The notes beneath the pieces are model-generated. The model was not told the origin of the DNA and did no database searches. It saw only the letters and a list, made by a program, of their open reading frames with translations. Of a stretch of 35,523 nt of DNA, positions 12,301 through 17,733 are shown piece after piece. Both the position numbers and the translations under genes were made by a program. Numbering within the stretch: position 1 is the stretch's first letter; the number at the start of each line of letters is the position of its first letter. This DNA is from JBAXZR01 sp041670165 (GTDB lineage Bacteria; Bacillota; Clostridia; Christensenellales; UBA1242): the NCBI GenBank assembly GCA_041670165.1, contig JBAXZR010000012.1:1-35523 (forward strand), in the 5' to 3' direction.

Positions 12301-15109
12301 AAATTATTTCTCTCTTGATTTGGATAACAAAATTCTTTCAAACATTGACAAAACAACTCTGTATTTCTATGCAACAGGTAATGTAGCTGACATTGTTACA
12401 TTAGATGATACCTATACATTTATTAGTAGCTATGCTTTCCTTAATGCCAAAGTTAAAGAAGTTGAATTGTCAACTGAATTAACTGCAATTGAAGCTTATG
12501 CATTCAAAAATTCAATTATTGAAAATTTAACCATTCCATCTAAGGTTATGTATATTGGTGTTAGTGCATTTGAAACATGTTACAATCTTGTGAAAATTAT
12601 TAATTTAAGTTCATATGAACTCACTTCATCAATGTTCAGTGGAAATTCAAGTGTAACTGAACTTGAAATTGATTTAACAAATGCTATTGACAAAAATGTT
12701 GGTTCATATTCTTCATTTATTAATTGTGCAAATTTAAGCAAAATAACAATTACTATGGCAACAAGCATAGGTGATAGTGCATTTGTAAAGACAAGTGGTG
12801 AAACAATAATTGAAAACAATTTAACAATTCTTGTTTTTGATGAAAGTTGTGGTTTGACTACAATTGGACCAAGTGCATTTAAATCATCAAAGTTTTCAAG
12901 CCTAATTTTACCATCTACTCTTACAACAATTGGTGTGAATGCATTTGAAAATTGTAACAGTATAACAAGTGTTACGATTCCAGCAAGTGTTGAAAGCATA
13001 GGAAATAATGCTTTTGCAAATTGTGCTTTGTTACAGTATCTTATATTGCAAACAAGGTTAATACCAAACACAGCAATGTTCACAGGAAGCCAACTTATCA
13101 AAGTTACATTTGATATTACTGGAGTTCTTCCAGAAACTTCTTATTCAACATTTATTAATTCAATAATAACAATAAAAACAATTGAGATTGGAAAAGATGT
13201 AACAAGCATAGGTTCAAATTTGGTTGCTTGTGAAAAAGTAAGTATATTCAGTGTTAATACAGAAAATCAATATTTCTCAAGGGTTGACAGTTCATTGTAT
13301 AGCAAAGATAAAACAATCATATATCGCTATGCTCTTGGAAGAGGTTCAAGCACATATTATATTCCTAATACAGTTGTAACAATTGCTGGAGAAGCTTTTT
13401 CTTCAGTAAATCAGAATTCACTGCGTTATATTAATATAAACTATTCAGCCATTATGAATATTGGAAGTGAAGCTTTTGCTGGAATTTCAATCCGAGAAGT
13501 TCATATTAACAAAGATTATGTAAGCGGTTTCACTTTTGGTTCAAATATTAAATCGTCTTATTCGAATTTCTTGGTTTATGTTAAATTTGATTCGTATAGT
13601 GGTTATAGAGATGCTTTGCTTGTCAACAATTCAGTCTCAGATGTAAATGCATTTTTAACAATCAAAGTTGAGGGAAATTTGGCCCGTGTGTCAAACAATT
13701 TTGTTAATTTGTTTACATGCAATCCTTATGGAGCAAATGCATATAAATTTCAAGCCCCAAATCTAATTAGTAGCAACAAAAACTATAAGATTTATGTTGT
13801 TAATGATGGCACAATACAAATCAGATATTTAAATAATGGTGTTTTGACTGAAATTCCAGAAGATATAAACGGAAATGGAACATTGGTACCATACACTTAT
13901 TATTATGTAACTGTTAGCAATTGTACACATTTTGATATATTCGTAGTTACTGAAACAATCAATATGAGTGACACTAAATCGTTTAACGATGATGGTTACG
14001 CTCATATCTATGAATATACTTCTGAAAAAGGATATTTCAGCTCAGTTAAACTTAGACACAAAATTGTTAGAATAACTTCAAGTTACAATGTTCGCACTGC
14101 TCAAAATTATGGAGTAAGTGTAAGTGGAGATATTTTTGCTCTCACACAAAATGAAGTTTATTACATTACGGCATGTGGTACAGCTAACTCATCTTCCATT
14201 CATCTTGGTGTTTACAACACAACATCTCCATCAGGTACTTCACCAATAACAACCTACAAAACTTTCACAACTTACAAATATTATAACTATTCAACTTATT
14301 ACGAGTTTAAACCTACAGAAACAGCAACTTACATTTTTGCTGCTGCGTATAAAACTTCAGCCATATATAATTGTGTTGCTTTGTTTGATTCAAACATGAA
14401 TTTGCTTGGTTCAAGCTTCGGTGATTATAATGTTCGTCCAGAAATAAGTTTCATTTGTCAGGCAAATACAACATATTATTTTGGAATTGACGGAGCTTCA
14501 AACACAAATATAATTGTATATATAGAAAAATATATTTGTAATTCTTACAATATAGACACAATGTATTTCACTCAATCAATTCAATTTAATTATACTAATT
14601 ATGTAGCTTATGCTCGTTTCACAGCTCCGTCCACAAGATCTTTCACTGTAAATATAAGTTACAGCGGAGCAAGCGGTTCTTATGAGATTTACAACTCGGA
14701 TTTTTCATCAATTGTAAGTCCTTCAAATTTCACAAAAGACAGTGTGTATTACCTTCGTATAAAAATGTTTGGTTCTGGACAGGCATTTGTAATGATTAAA
14801 TATACAATAGCTAAAACAAGATTGTACATCGGTATTGCTTCTGACACTGTTTCAACCTATTCAGGAACAGATCATTGTTATTATTTTATTGCAACAAAAT
14901 CATCACATTATATTAGTATTACAAAAACACCAAAAGCAGATATTAGTCAAAGACTATATAATAAAAACTTATCAACTTTATCTAGTGGAACATATTGGGA
15001 TAATCTTGTTGTGGGACAAGTGTACATTGTGAATGTTTGGTTCACATTAACATGGGATTATTTTTGGTCGTATGGATTAGCTTGTTCATTCTATGTTACA
15101 ATTAATTAA
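353..15109 (+). CDS. giant surface protein with Ig-like, YYE-repeat, BspA/LRR_5 and pre-peptidase-like regions
   Basis: The product has about 4,918 residues, among the largest bacterial proteins. I chose ATG 353 because AAGGTGG ends 5 nt before it; ATG 350 and GTG 344 are too close to that site. Residues 1-10 are short and basic, and 7-26 form one hydrophobic segment (VVAFFSLILLIG), so the protein is probably exported and held by an N-terminal anchor or signal peptide. Residues ~40-3060 are Thr/Ser/Asn-rich beta-type sequence with Big_2-like patches (for example ~545-592). YYE-type repeats of about 39 residues occur in tandem at ~1945-2095 and singly at ~2915, 3063-3325 and 3915. LRR_5 repeats (I-G-x-x-A-F-x-x-C-x-x-L) fill ~3433-4400. 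The last ~490 residues look like tandem pre-peptidase-type jelly rolls (YYEFKP near 4650). No LPXTG, SLH or choline-binding end is present. LRR_5 proteins of this kind are usually adhesins, and adhesion or protein binding is my inference. Confidence 0.93.
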   Translation: MKYFKIAVVAFFSLILLIGATFGIMYTTGSFDKDIIKPEEISFDFSSYELDYDENENYIAWAVVSSTTVGVTEKTVGLTFNNPTSEIVEYDETHITDGTIIVPKVVKIGESFQILPYIKKYGTTVSDPNYDPDCPEGWDWIAGGTSTLKAESLSNILLSAAFATFNVDVPVRNIEVQTFAQNSTTVTNNFAVGSVVDLKAKFYPAESEFALGIQKHVLFNIVNRSENILNYKMDTDVYSIGSTKFYNQLNIFSQTNESPIDIEAYVFKTIIEQRRAESEVFSETVLLSAMGEKKTSLSEQVPEGEEPSNYLLSFTEPVIQGFSILDTWASTKNDPKNIEFNKLVLLHASSSDIDNGISTSEFNLGLNIIADNGQSLPNKFSNVVIIPQSSLNGESWIYDNGTEGGTNQKIMVLDLENNLKTTVDLSTEESVIGYKMNSANNWQLVGQIITEYFRFKIVYLASGTTPLKDELGEVVSKYVYFKVPNASVQAEMSWTDSKPEVFNIYKSENAGETTYPSYDLKTILSISPTDAVYQTVKYFVKGVEGATLDVDDIIDATFYQNVNGEDVFELNQYADGVITGLKTGKILVYASIIKTDYAGNPVFDEDGSYIFVASTTDKSFEFKELISLINASLISGSNEYTLDNITQETDNALILNVTVPTDNAELYISSFKEAFNTGLITVLSSCTTIGKDTSIDLLDFNAFVGEINELKLQFNILKFPDSITRDDLTFRISIAYSGNPHVQINYGTRDFTVVSGLAGGVFFGVTKTPEGADTFYGTSPETKIKIEANFSQTTQSYTVKSNNIDVKAMLFEKVGDIYTTFPIIGFTNPNAHDSYKIYTITSSNSAVCEVKTKNVGSIVSYYLEYKASDAEEHDFSLVVRLSSQKEQDKFQIIYLSYKGPIANWELSSSIVENSYSIYGNKNETITIPSLVRLTNGVEGEGHEDYTASFVTFSTTYTVEAGNPISLISNMSYQYADVLEIYKGLTQITLNTYIWQEITITINCATEFGFYYTFDIVILPCINFSSSMPTIVAENDSVDALPVAYASTSHEINIFANQVTDDGVINDFFYSHLYIEVANASNPTELLIENAKVLTRPAKDTLIFLYKVVNPFVIGESSPIVEFFFGAIQQETTIRVFFKFDNIPNFSQYIDIIVKPNIVNNTVPVGITGDVEVTNNLNYPLIEYYSGNSIQLLTEAGLQGETSEDRLSFVKRSGTYTKNVITGTTFLFDIDNVYFNLFIKNGDNFVLLNDETIAYIEKSLDGKTFTLHISSELATESVFKIDFIYKNGATPISFDLVVKPNLKSNGGTSETVFEETLYCGEMYHKIVASEQTQSQIADGIDFLTGNFFEYSSGELVVIGKSNLTAEFVGTTAEIEALRTYVFFNGKDLMVSNTDINTQIRTFNVLVKKLNAQSKIVAIINVKFLLLPFDVQRIVNYTDTKYIGDTSVNLEDIGQILNEEDIYGVYQGGSGVTNLLTEEKTVPLSLYLNMIIPQTSNSYPFTFRISSSTATGATIDQNGNFSCPALPDNRDVVIQVEMDDTEKVLFAFNIRIKVTASLKDQVLYPYIVDESLNASEIKAEWIEFENTNTNITLDFNEKFNQYVPAYTKGIAVASGLRQRVMFFSNQNTYMNNLNLFYSIKEVWEVDEEGTNRVLLDKSIVASITNTDTNAGIVGGILTIRPQTNINSIKVVVTISTEYGSNVDYTIIAQVEATSNYELSGPDLFELQANISPIKLVADEGVIATENQFVLLNNTEFIISDVTDELGFYIIDQTADSVSIDSSNRNVMNVSTQIPVNPIEKTLVLFTKYGIIKQVPIVLNSDFSLYFNSDSNEVMPNQVRDIQVYSDRKFNIFDYLTLKDLYDNTIALQTTSPLINNSNITFDKTTYNVASLSGEQNIFKMQTVNGIDTYFSQIGTFTINPLVTEQIVRVNAAFWGGNLTKYYYTYSQFLNALDAGTTYYEMTVSTDTTRDVLKTYCTKTGINTYQIFTGDLVAGTQYYEFTESDDTTAVLGTVYFTKVDDIFTVANDLVNGTDYYEITLSEDTVRDDSKTYCIKNEDNSYQIYTDKLNTEDTYYELNKTSDTSRVSGKDYFVKSEAKPTSFTISESDPLRISFNLHILPNVVAQKTNSNEYLEIETLSNQTSGLEISFDSIFKSQTTEITPYQTTYEIISGEYITINNEQKLVASFSAGGVRNNVLEDNSSAILIYVGAVDFETIVVIRVTTVYGHTNEIRMIVYPNVSFVRNYPGYGSEQTASETIYYNDYMTQSFNLMGYPNLFANPRVLAKEIETVNSNEGVELTNASSRFLISKIECTDALIGASPLIFTEENEIVYTFGAYTLLVQKTGSFVITGYNLNSSFKDRATPLKIYINIDGILRLTYDVIIRNSPVYSFEASLTDSTRIELGLELFATKSNGVDEEVFDSNGIIKNKYAIKYKGVNLTSLSGYDTNYLEKIYVSNYYDAEKTKMSEYKIKAGKRGNLSGNTLYFSFEGNQPAWATTHQIKIVWDYYIRNPIIDVYAGVSTNIVDAANITSRFSTEKILLDDVVITGTAKTIANSNWFSFVENTKNFEALHVNGIVNRTFCLQIYEEYEEISVNVIQTAQIHLVDSSLSEIYFYDESNNPVNMISEKLYETEDTSNFLEFNYTNGANNPLFKNESNFSYQIVVLNDNGNVKYVKDTNGDDTEQLEENPFGYISETNDIKTLNFIKPKFSSQRVILRITHDFFVQDFEFWTSAESTNQIIFNNNDDSGVYEGDDLPNEPIEIDEENSTMYPYAFNTGAEWTSGFTTEYESVSYDKNVLIQVTDITNSRKKYYNIAILGNVFFNNNSSPSEEIRTTVYRSYIFNTSSMSISSLNAITGIKITSDLTTTKTTNYYIGENFIGSISINENSVTYSGFGGYYGYDSGEFGYVLTNAKTWVVNTYFVKSGETYITASESDFDNGTPLYTYQLLNLKLYSDSGLTTLVATTGHDNFRLITEKAIQVTTLLIKQRYVPYATELVSGGDTLYVRNGVEFTPSFKFTDKKNGNALYDIPTPSIYDNQILYTASYEFDGCSKTITKSYNLPNQDGYYIVTTDTTRSPRKTYYSKSGETYSIYGGSLSSGTYYEKINVNFVRSIYYKVVPIYSSVSPAENTVSELFSDWKNNFNFGYKDLLGNSVTTEYIVTSDVAKQAGKTYFTKNESGNYIEFTGESFEEGMTYYELVKLQVPNDLSSLLYFELVSGNIEKVFVDEWGNITGLWSTDESSSQIINIFEKLTGYKIATITVKRTTTVTSVAYKCDTSPILEENLSLYNIIQSIDTTKVAGKIYYIKNVDNSYSVFFGDLESGTTYYEITQTTPFFKSTFDSTINSSSILVGGTAIDGISFTQGGTYEASLDFPKSNGVSSKYITVFAKQGTTIVPIGFLLTNYDASMFNYTEIDTNDDDIDDAIEITGFKTGKNYSVSTLEIPNLIAGLPVVSIGANAFENKTNITSIKLGANVISIGANAFRGCTNLKSITFSALKDNREEYVSNLTTIDSYAFADCTSLLAVSVPSKVTSIGSFAFKGCTNLMAVSISTSVTNLSLGDNSFESCGINNIYLPNGVTSLGSGVFSNCLNLTEFIVNQDNTRFTVIDGNLYNKSQTIMVQYASGKLDTEFTTPTLVTEIGAGAFQGANNLTSITIKNVVTKIGKYAFADINGENQVSIIFEQNSQIETIGYRAFANIVKLLKIDLQIETEGVISVPVLQGENGAGTFNTFDNLVVGSGTSFKIYVPNKMEFVNKESIGWTSQLVRFVSNNATDLKYFIISETEDNASIMGLTIAGQQLKSITLPNSTISNKQITAIAPSAFKDNENLTYIFIDKKISSIGASAFENCSKLSIVEFDFGINLSTLNSNLFKNCVVLSTMYYDGSARNEIKIPASVTTINAGAFSNCYMIQTLVLPIKKNYYTENESVYTLANISAFDTEVDYYETEDGINYVITADFNPQMGLSSINSTALMYCNSLLTFKLYGNSSNYFSLDLDNKILSNIDKTTLYFYATGNVADIVTLDDTYTFISSYAFLNAKVKEVELSTELTAIEAYAFKNSIIENLTIPSKVMYIGVSAFETCYNLVKIINLSSYELTSSMFSGNSSVTELEIDLTNAIDKNVGSYSSFINCANLSKITITMATSIGDSAFVKTSGETIIENNLTILVFDESCGLTTIGPSAFKSSKFSSLILPSTLTTIGVNAFENCNSITSVTIPASVESIGNNAFANCALLQYLILQTRLIPNTAMFTGSQLIKVTFDITGVLPETSYSTFINSIITIKTIEIGKDVTSIGSNLVACEKVSIFSVNTENQYFSRVDSSLYSKDKTIIYRYALGRGSSTYYIPNTVVTIAGEAFSSVNQNSLRYININYSAIMNIGSEAFAGISIREVHINKDYVSGFTFGSNIKSSYSNFLVYVKFDSYSGYRDALLVNNSVSDVNAFLTIKVEGNLARVSNNFVNLFTCNPYGANAYKFQAPNLISSNKNYKIYVVNDGTIQIRYLNNGVLTEIPEDINGNGTLVPYTYYYVTVSNCTHFDIFVVTETINMSDTKSFNDDGYAHIYEYTSEKGYFSSVKLRHKIVRITSSYNVRTAQNYGVSVSGDIFALTQNEVYYITACGTANSSSIHLGVYNTTSPSGTSPITTYKTFTTYKYYNYSTYYEFKPTETATYIFAAAYKTSAIYNCVALFDSNMNLLGSSFGDYNVRPEISFICQANTTYYFGIDGASNTNIIVYIEKYICNSYNIDTMYFTQSIQFNYTNYVAYARFTAPSTRSFTVNISYSGASGSYEIYNSDFSSIVSPSNFTKDSVYYLRIKMFGSGQAFVMIKYTIAKTRLYIGIASDTVSTYSGTDHCYYFIATKSSHYISITKTPKADISQRLYNKNLSTLSSGTYWDNLVVGQVYIVNVWFTLTWDYFWSYGLACSFYVTIN
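6165..6630 (+). repeat. four tandem ~39-residue YYE repeats inside the giant gene
   Basis: The YYE marks fall at 6218, 6335, 6446 and 6563, so the spacing is 117, 111 and 117 nt (39, 37 and 39 codons). A unit reads roughly D-T-T-R-x-x-x-K-T-Y-x-x-K, then Y-x-x-F/Y-x-G-x-L, then G-T-x-Y-Y-E. The DNA copies have diverged, so this is a protein repeat and not a recent duplication. Further copies lie at about 9097-9180, 9538-9655, 9811-9940, 10205-10327 and, more degraded, 12096-12180. Confidence 0.8.
10650..13560 (+). repeat. LRR_5 / BspA-type leucine-rich repeat array inside the giant gene
   Basis: Units of about 22-24 residues follow the pattern I-G-x-x-A-F-x-x-C-x-x-L-x-x-I-x-L-P-x-x-V. Clear copies include IGANAFENKTNITSIKL and IGVNAFENCNSITSVTIP. 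The array is interrupted by non-repeat inserts, for example a YYE-like stretch at 12096-12180. Long open frames on the opposite strand here come from the repeat codon bias and are not genes. Confidence 0.88.
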
Positions 15110-15120
15110 TTAGGAGAAAT

Positions 15121-15702
15121 ATGGCAAACATTTTTGAAAATGACTATGATTTGGAAGAACTCAAAGAAGAGTTCTCTTTGATGCGAGAGCAAGTTGATAT
15201 GCGTCTTAAGAAAGATAATTTTAGCTCAAAAATTAAAGAAGAAAAATTTTTTACTGTGCTTGATGAAATTATTCACGCAGCAGAAGACGGTGATATTGTG
15301 GCGCAAGATTACATTGCTTATCTTTATAAAAGAGGTTATGATAATTTCATTCCTGTTTCAGTTAAAATTTATATGGAATGGAGCATTATGGCTGCTGCAA
15401 ATGGAAACAAGTTTACAATTGAAAAGCTAATGATATTTCTTACTTCAGCTGTGAATGAAGTTTGTGCTGTTGATGATTTTGAACAAATCGTTAAGAAAAA
15501 TGAATTGTATATAGAAAATTATGAATATATTATTGGCAGATTGTTTTGCCAAGCAATTGTGGATTATCTTTCATTAGATATCAAAAAGATGATAAAAAGC
15601 CTTACAACTTCAGTGAATGAAGATGAAGAAGTGGAATTAAGGGTTTTTAACAAAGCAAGGGAAGCGGTTCTTCCTAAAGTCCTTGAATTTTTAAGAGGAT
15701 AA
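15121..15702 (+). CDS. small cytosolic protein with a Sel1-like repeat
   Basis: The 193-residue product has no signal peptide or membrane segment. It is acidic and helical. Residues 53-103 (HAAEDGDIVAQDYIAYLYKR, then MEWSIMAAANGNKF) match the usual Sel1/TPR-like spacing of G-D-x-x-A-Q-x-x-L, Y-x-x-G and W-x-x-x-A-A-x-x-G. AGGAG at 15112-15116 fits ATG 15121, and the gene starts 11 nt after the giant gene stops, so the two are probably co-transcribed. Sel1-like repeats are protein-interaction modules. The link to synthesis, export or regulation of the giant protein is an inference from position only. No enzyme motif is visible. Confidence 0.85.
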   Translation: MANIFENDYDLEELKEEFSLMREQVDMRLKKDNFSSKIKEEKFFTVLDEIIHAAEDGDIVAQDYIAYLYKRGYDNFIPVSVKIYMEWSIMAAANGNKFTIEKLMIFLTSAVNEVCAVDDFEQIVKKNELYIENYEYIIGRLFCQAIVDYLSLDIKKMIKSLTTSVNEDEEVELRVFNKAREAVLPKVLEFLRG

Positions 15703-15997
15703 AAATAAGGTTAAGAAAAGTATTTTATAAAAATAAAATACTTATTAAAGCTTATTAAGTCCCAAAATATCATTCTTTCAAATGAGATAAAAAACTTGTT
15801 TACAGATGATATACAGATTTGATGGGAAACAAGTTGTCAGACAAATTTTGTTTAATTTCTATTTTATAATCATTAAGAAAAAAACTAGATTTTTAAAAAT
15901 TAGTTCTACCAAACAAACATAAATTTTTAAAATGATATTCTTTGAAACAATTAAAAATAAAGTTTACAAAAAAACTACACATATTAATAAAAAATGA
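15703..15997. other. gene-free, AT-rich gap with several inverted repeats
   Basis: No credible gene was found between the Sel1-like gene and the rpmG promoter. The gap holds an 11-bp hairpin at 15718-15743 (AAGTATTTTAT against ATAAAATACTT). It also holds a 9-bp inverted repeat with arms 15793-15801 and 15827-15835 (AACTTGTTT/AAACAAGTT), whose loop contains ACAGAT twice. TTGTC-A-GACAA follows directly. Near 15880 there is an imperfect AACTA/TAGTT hairpin. The first hairpin may be a weak terminator, although no T-run follows it. Confidence 0.55.
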
Positions 15998-16026
15998 TTG
16001 ACAAAGGGTGCATGCGGTGATAATAT
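15998..16026 (+). promoter_or_regulatory. promoter of the rpmG-secE-nusG-rplK-rplA operon
   Basis: TTGACA (15998-16003), a 17-nt spacer and TAATAT (16021-16026) form a near-consensus promoter with a start near 16033. The -10 box sits inside an odd-centred palindrome, TGATAATATCA at 16018-16028, flanked by ATGC and GCAT. This could be an operator or chance. The next convincing terminator is after rplA, so all five genes may be one transcript. Confidence 0.75.
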
Positions 16027-16075
16027 CAGTATGCATCTTTTTCAAAAAGGTGTTATTTTTTTAGGGAGAAAAACA

Positions 16076-16237
16076 ATGGCAAATACATCAAGAGCCAAAA
16101 TAATATTGGCATGCACAGAATGCAAGGAAAGAAATTACGCAACCACAAAAAACAAAAAGAATGATCCAGAAAGAAAAGAATTGGTTAAATTTTGTAAGAG
16201 ATGCAACAAGCATACAATCCACAAAGAAACTAAGTAA
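16076..16237 (+). CDS. rpmG: 50S ribosomal protein L33, zinc-binding type
   Basis: The 53-residue product, starting MANTSRAK, is a small basic protein of the large ribosomal subunit near the E site. Four cysteines in two CxxC pairs (13/16 and 40/43) mark the zinc-containing (C+) form; many bacteria also have a zinc-free copy, often regulated by zinc supply. ATG 16076 is preceded by AGGGAG at 16063-16068. The L33-SecE-NusG order is standard in Firmicutes. Confidence 0.96.
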   Translation: MANTSRAKIILACTECKERNYATTKNKKNDPERKELVKFCKRCNKHTIHKETK

Positions 16238-16281
16238 TTTTTTTAATCAATTTTTTAAAATAAGTGTTTAAGGGGAAAACA

Positions 16282-16599
16282 ATGGCAGAAGTTGAAAAAA
16301 CTGTTGAAACAGTAGTTTTGGATAAAACCAAACCTGAAAATGTTAAAGTGGCTTCAGATGACAAAGCTAAACTAGCTGAAAAAACAAAAAAAACAAAAGC
16401 TGAAAAGAAAACATCAAAAATCAAAACAATGCTAAAAGAAACTGGCAGTGAACTTAAAAAGGTTACATGGCCAAGCTTTGGCAAAGTTGTTAAGCAGACA
16501 GGTGTTGTTCTTGCAGTGGTTATATTTTTTATGATTATTTTGTTTGCTTTTGATAGGCTTCTTGCATTCCTTTTTGGACTTATAATTCCAAGTGCTTAA
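16282..16599 (+). CDS. secE: preprotein translocase subunit SecE
   Basis: The 105-residue product is the small essential clamp of the SecYEG channel. The conserved amphipathic helix motif ELKKVTWPS lies at 57-65, followed by one membrane segment at about 74-100. This is the single-span form typical of Firmicutes. Residues 1-50 are an unusually long Lys/Glu/Thr-rich cytosolic tail for this form. ATG 16282 has AGGGG at 16271-16275. The gene sits between rpmG and nusG as expected. Confidence 0.95.
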   Translation: MAEVEKTVETVVLDKTKPENVKVASDDKAKLAEKTKKTKAEKKTSKIKTMLKETGSELKKVTWPSFGKVVKQTGVVLAVVIFFMIILFAFDRLLAFLFGLIIPSA

Positions 16600-16626
16600 A
16601 AACTAAGCATAAAGTGAAAATTTAAT

Positions 16627-16656
16627 AGGAGGTTGGGGTTTCCCAAACCGTTTATG
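16627..16656 (+). promoter_or_regulatory. nusG ribosome binding site separated from its start by a hairpin
   Basis: AGGAGG lies at 16627-16632, but the only sensible ATG is at 16654, 21 nt downstream. Between them GGTT-G-GGG (16631-16638) can pair with CCC-A-AACC (16642-16649) around a TTT loop, with one G/A mismatch. Folding would bring the Shine-Dalgarno close to the ATG but would also bury its last two Gs. The in-frame TTG at 16633 touches the binding site and cannot be used. Confidence 0.6.
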
Positions 16657-17181
16657 GAAATTAACAATGAAAATGCAAAATGGTATGCACTTCATACATT
16701 TTCGAATTATGAAAACATTGCAAAAATAAATTTGGAAGCCGTTATCACAAAATACGGTCTTGAAAAAAGAATTTTTGATATTGTTATTCCTATGGAAGAT
16801 GTTATTGAAGAAAAAAATGGTAAAAAGAAACTTGTTCAAAGAAAACTTATGCCTTCATATATCTTAGTAAAAATGATTTACGGTGATGATATTTGGCACA
16901 ATGTAACAAGAACAAAAGGTGTTACAGGCTTTGTTGGTCCAAATGGACGCCCACTTTCACTCACAGACGAAGAAGTTGCAAAACTTAGACTTGAAAGAGT
17001 TGTAAGCAGCATGGTTCTTGAACCAAATGACAAAGTTGAAGTGATCGGTGGAGCACTTGCAGGTATGAACGGGGTTGTTATTTCCGCAGATGGTTCAAAA
17101 GCAAAAGTTGCAATTGAAATGTTTGGAAGGGAATCTCAACTTGAACTTGAATACTGTGATTTGAGAAAACTTAACGCATAA
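16654..17181 (+). CDS. nusG: transcription elongation/antitermination factor NusG
   Basis: The 175-residue product starts MEINNENAKWYALHTFSNYE, which matches the NusG N-terminal domain that binds RNA polymerase. The KOW domain is at about 125-150 (NDKVEVIGGALAGMNG), where NusG contacts ribosomal protein S10 or Rho. Length is normal for the family. NusG modulates pausing and couples transcription to translation. The start was set by homology because the Shine-Dalgarno spacing is abnormal (see the hairpin entry). It is followed by a 123-nt leader before rplK. Confidence 0.95.
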   Translation: MEINNENAKWYALHTFSNYENIAKINLEAVITKYGLEKRIFDIVIPMEDVIEEKNGKKKLVQRKLMPSYILVKMIYGDDIWHNVTRTKGVTGFVGPNGRPLSLTDEEVAKLRLERVVSSMVLEPNDKVEVIGGALAGMNGVVISADGSKAKVAIEMFGRESQLELEYCDLRKLNA

Positions 17182-17214
17182 TGATTTTTCCGTTTAATAG
17201 ACGAAAAAATAAAT

Positions 17215-17276
17215 TGAGCTTCACGCTCAGTGGGAGCATTGCGAAAATTTTTGTAAGCGTAATGCGATAACACCAC
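17215..17276 (+). promoter_or_regulatory. L1-binding site mimic upstream of rplK
   Basis: A short hairpin TGAGC/GCTCA (17215-17229) is followed directly by a two-part helix. GTGG (17230-17233) pairs with CCAC (17273-17276). An asymmetric loop GA against seven bases comes next, then an 8-bp stem 17236-17243 with 17258-17265 containing one G-U pair. GTGGGAG on one strand and CACCAC on the other copy the L1 site of 23S rRNA (E. coli GGTGGGAGG with ATACCACC). In E. coli L1 represses translation of the rplK-rplA mRNA through such a site. The site ends 17 nt before the rplK Shine-Dalgarno. Confidence 0.82.
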
Positions 17277-17304
17277 GGTTGCCTTAAAATGGCAGGAGGA
17301 AAAA

Positions 17305-17730
17305 ATGGCTAAAAAAGTTACAGCGGTTGTTAAACTTCAACTGCAAGCAGGAAAAGCAACAGCAGGCCCTCCAGTTGGTTCTACACTTGGACCACATGGA
17401 ATCAATATTGTTGGCTTTACCAAAGAATTTAATGAGAAAACTGCTTCTCAAGCTGGGTTAATCATTCCAGTTGTGATCACAATCTACCAAGATCGTTCAT
17501 TCACATTTATTTTGAAAACCCCACCAGCAGCAGTTCTTATTAAAAAAGCACTCAACATTGAAAGCGGAAGTGCAAAACCAAACAAAACAAAAGTCGGACA
17601 AATTACAAAGGCTCAAGTAGAAGAAATTGCAAAACTTAAAATGGCAGATTTGAACGCAGGTTCAATTGAAGCCGCTATGAGTATGATTGCAGGAACTGCT
17701 AGAAGTATGGGCGTTGAAGTTGTTGGATAA
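17305..17730 (+). CDS. rplK: 50S ribosomal protein L11
   Basis: The 141-residue product carries the L11 N-terminal signature Q-A-G-K-A-T-A-G-P-P-V-G followed by LGPHGINIVGFTKEFN, and the C-terminal rRNA-binding domain ending GTARSMGVEV. L11 binds the GTPase-associated region of 23S rRNA and is needed for factor function and the stringent response. AGGAGG at 17294-17299 fits ATG 17305. Translation is probably controlled by L1 through the upstream site. Confidence 0.97.
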   Translation: MAKKVTAVVKLQLQAGKATAGPPVGSTLGPHGINIVGFTKEFNEKTASQAGLIIPVVITIYQDRSFTFILKTPPAAVLIKKALNIESGSAKPNKTKVGQITKAQVEEIAKLKMADLNAGSIEAAMSMIAGTARSMGVEVVG

Positions 17731-17733
17731 TAA

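Noticed and set aside
10645..13101. Long minus-strand open frames (135 and 173 codons) opposite the LRR array of the giant gene
   Set aside because: They mirror the repeat periodicity of the plus-strand LRR_5 array, have no ribosome binding sites, and their proteins look like reverse-complement LRR codons.
16633..16653. TTG 16633 as the nusG start
   Set aside because: It directly abuts the AGGAGG sequence, leaving no spacing, and adds seven residues not seen in the NusG family.
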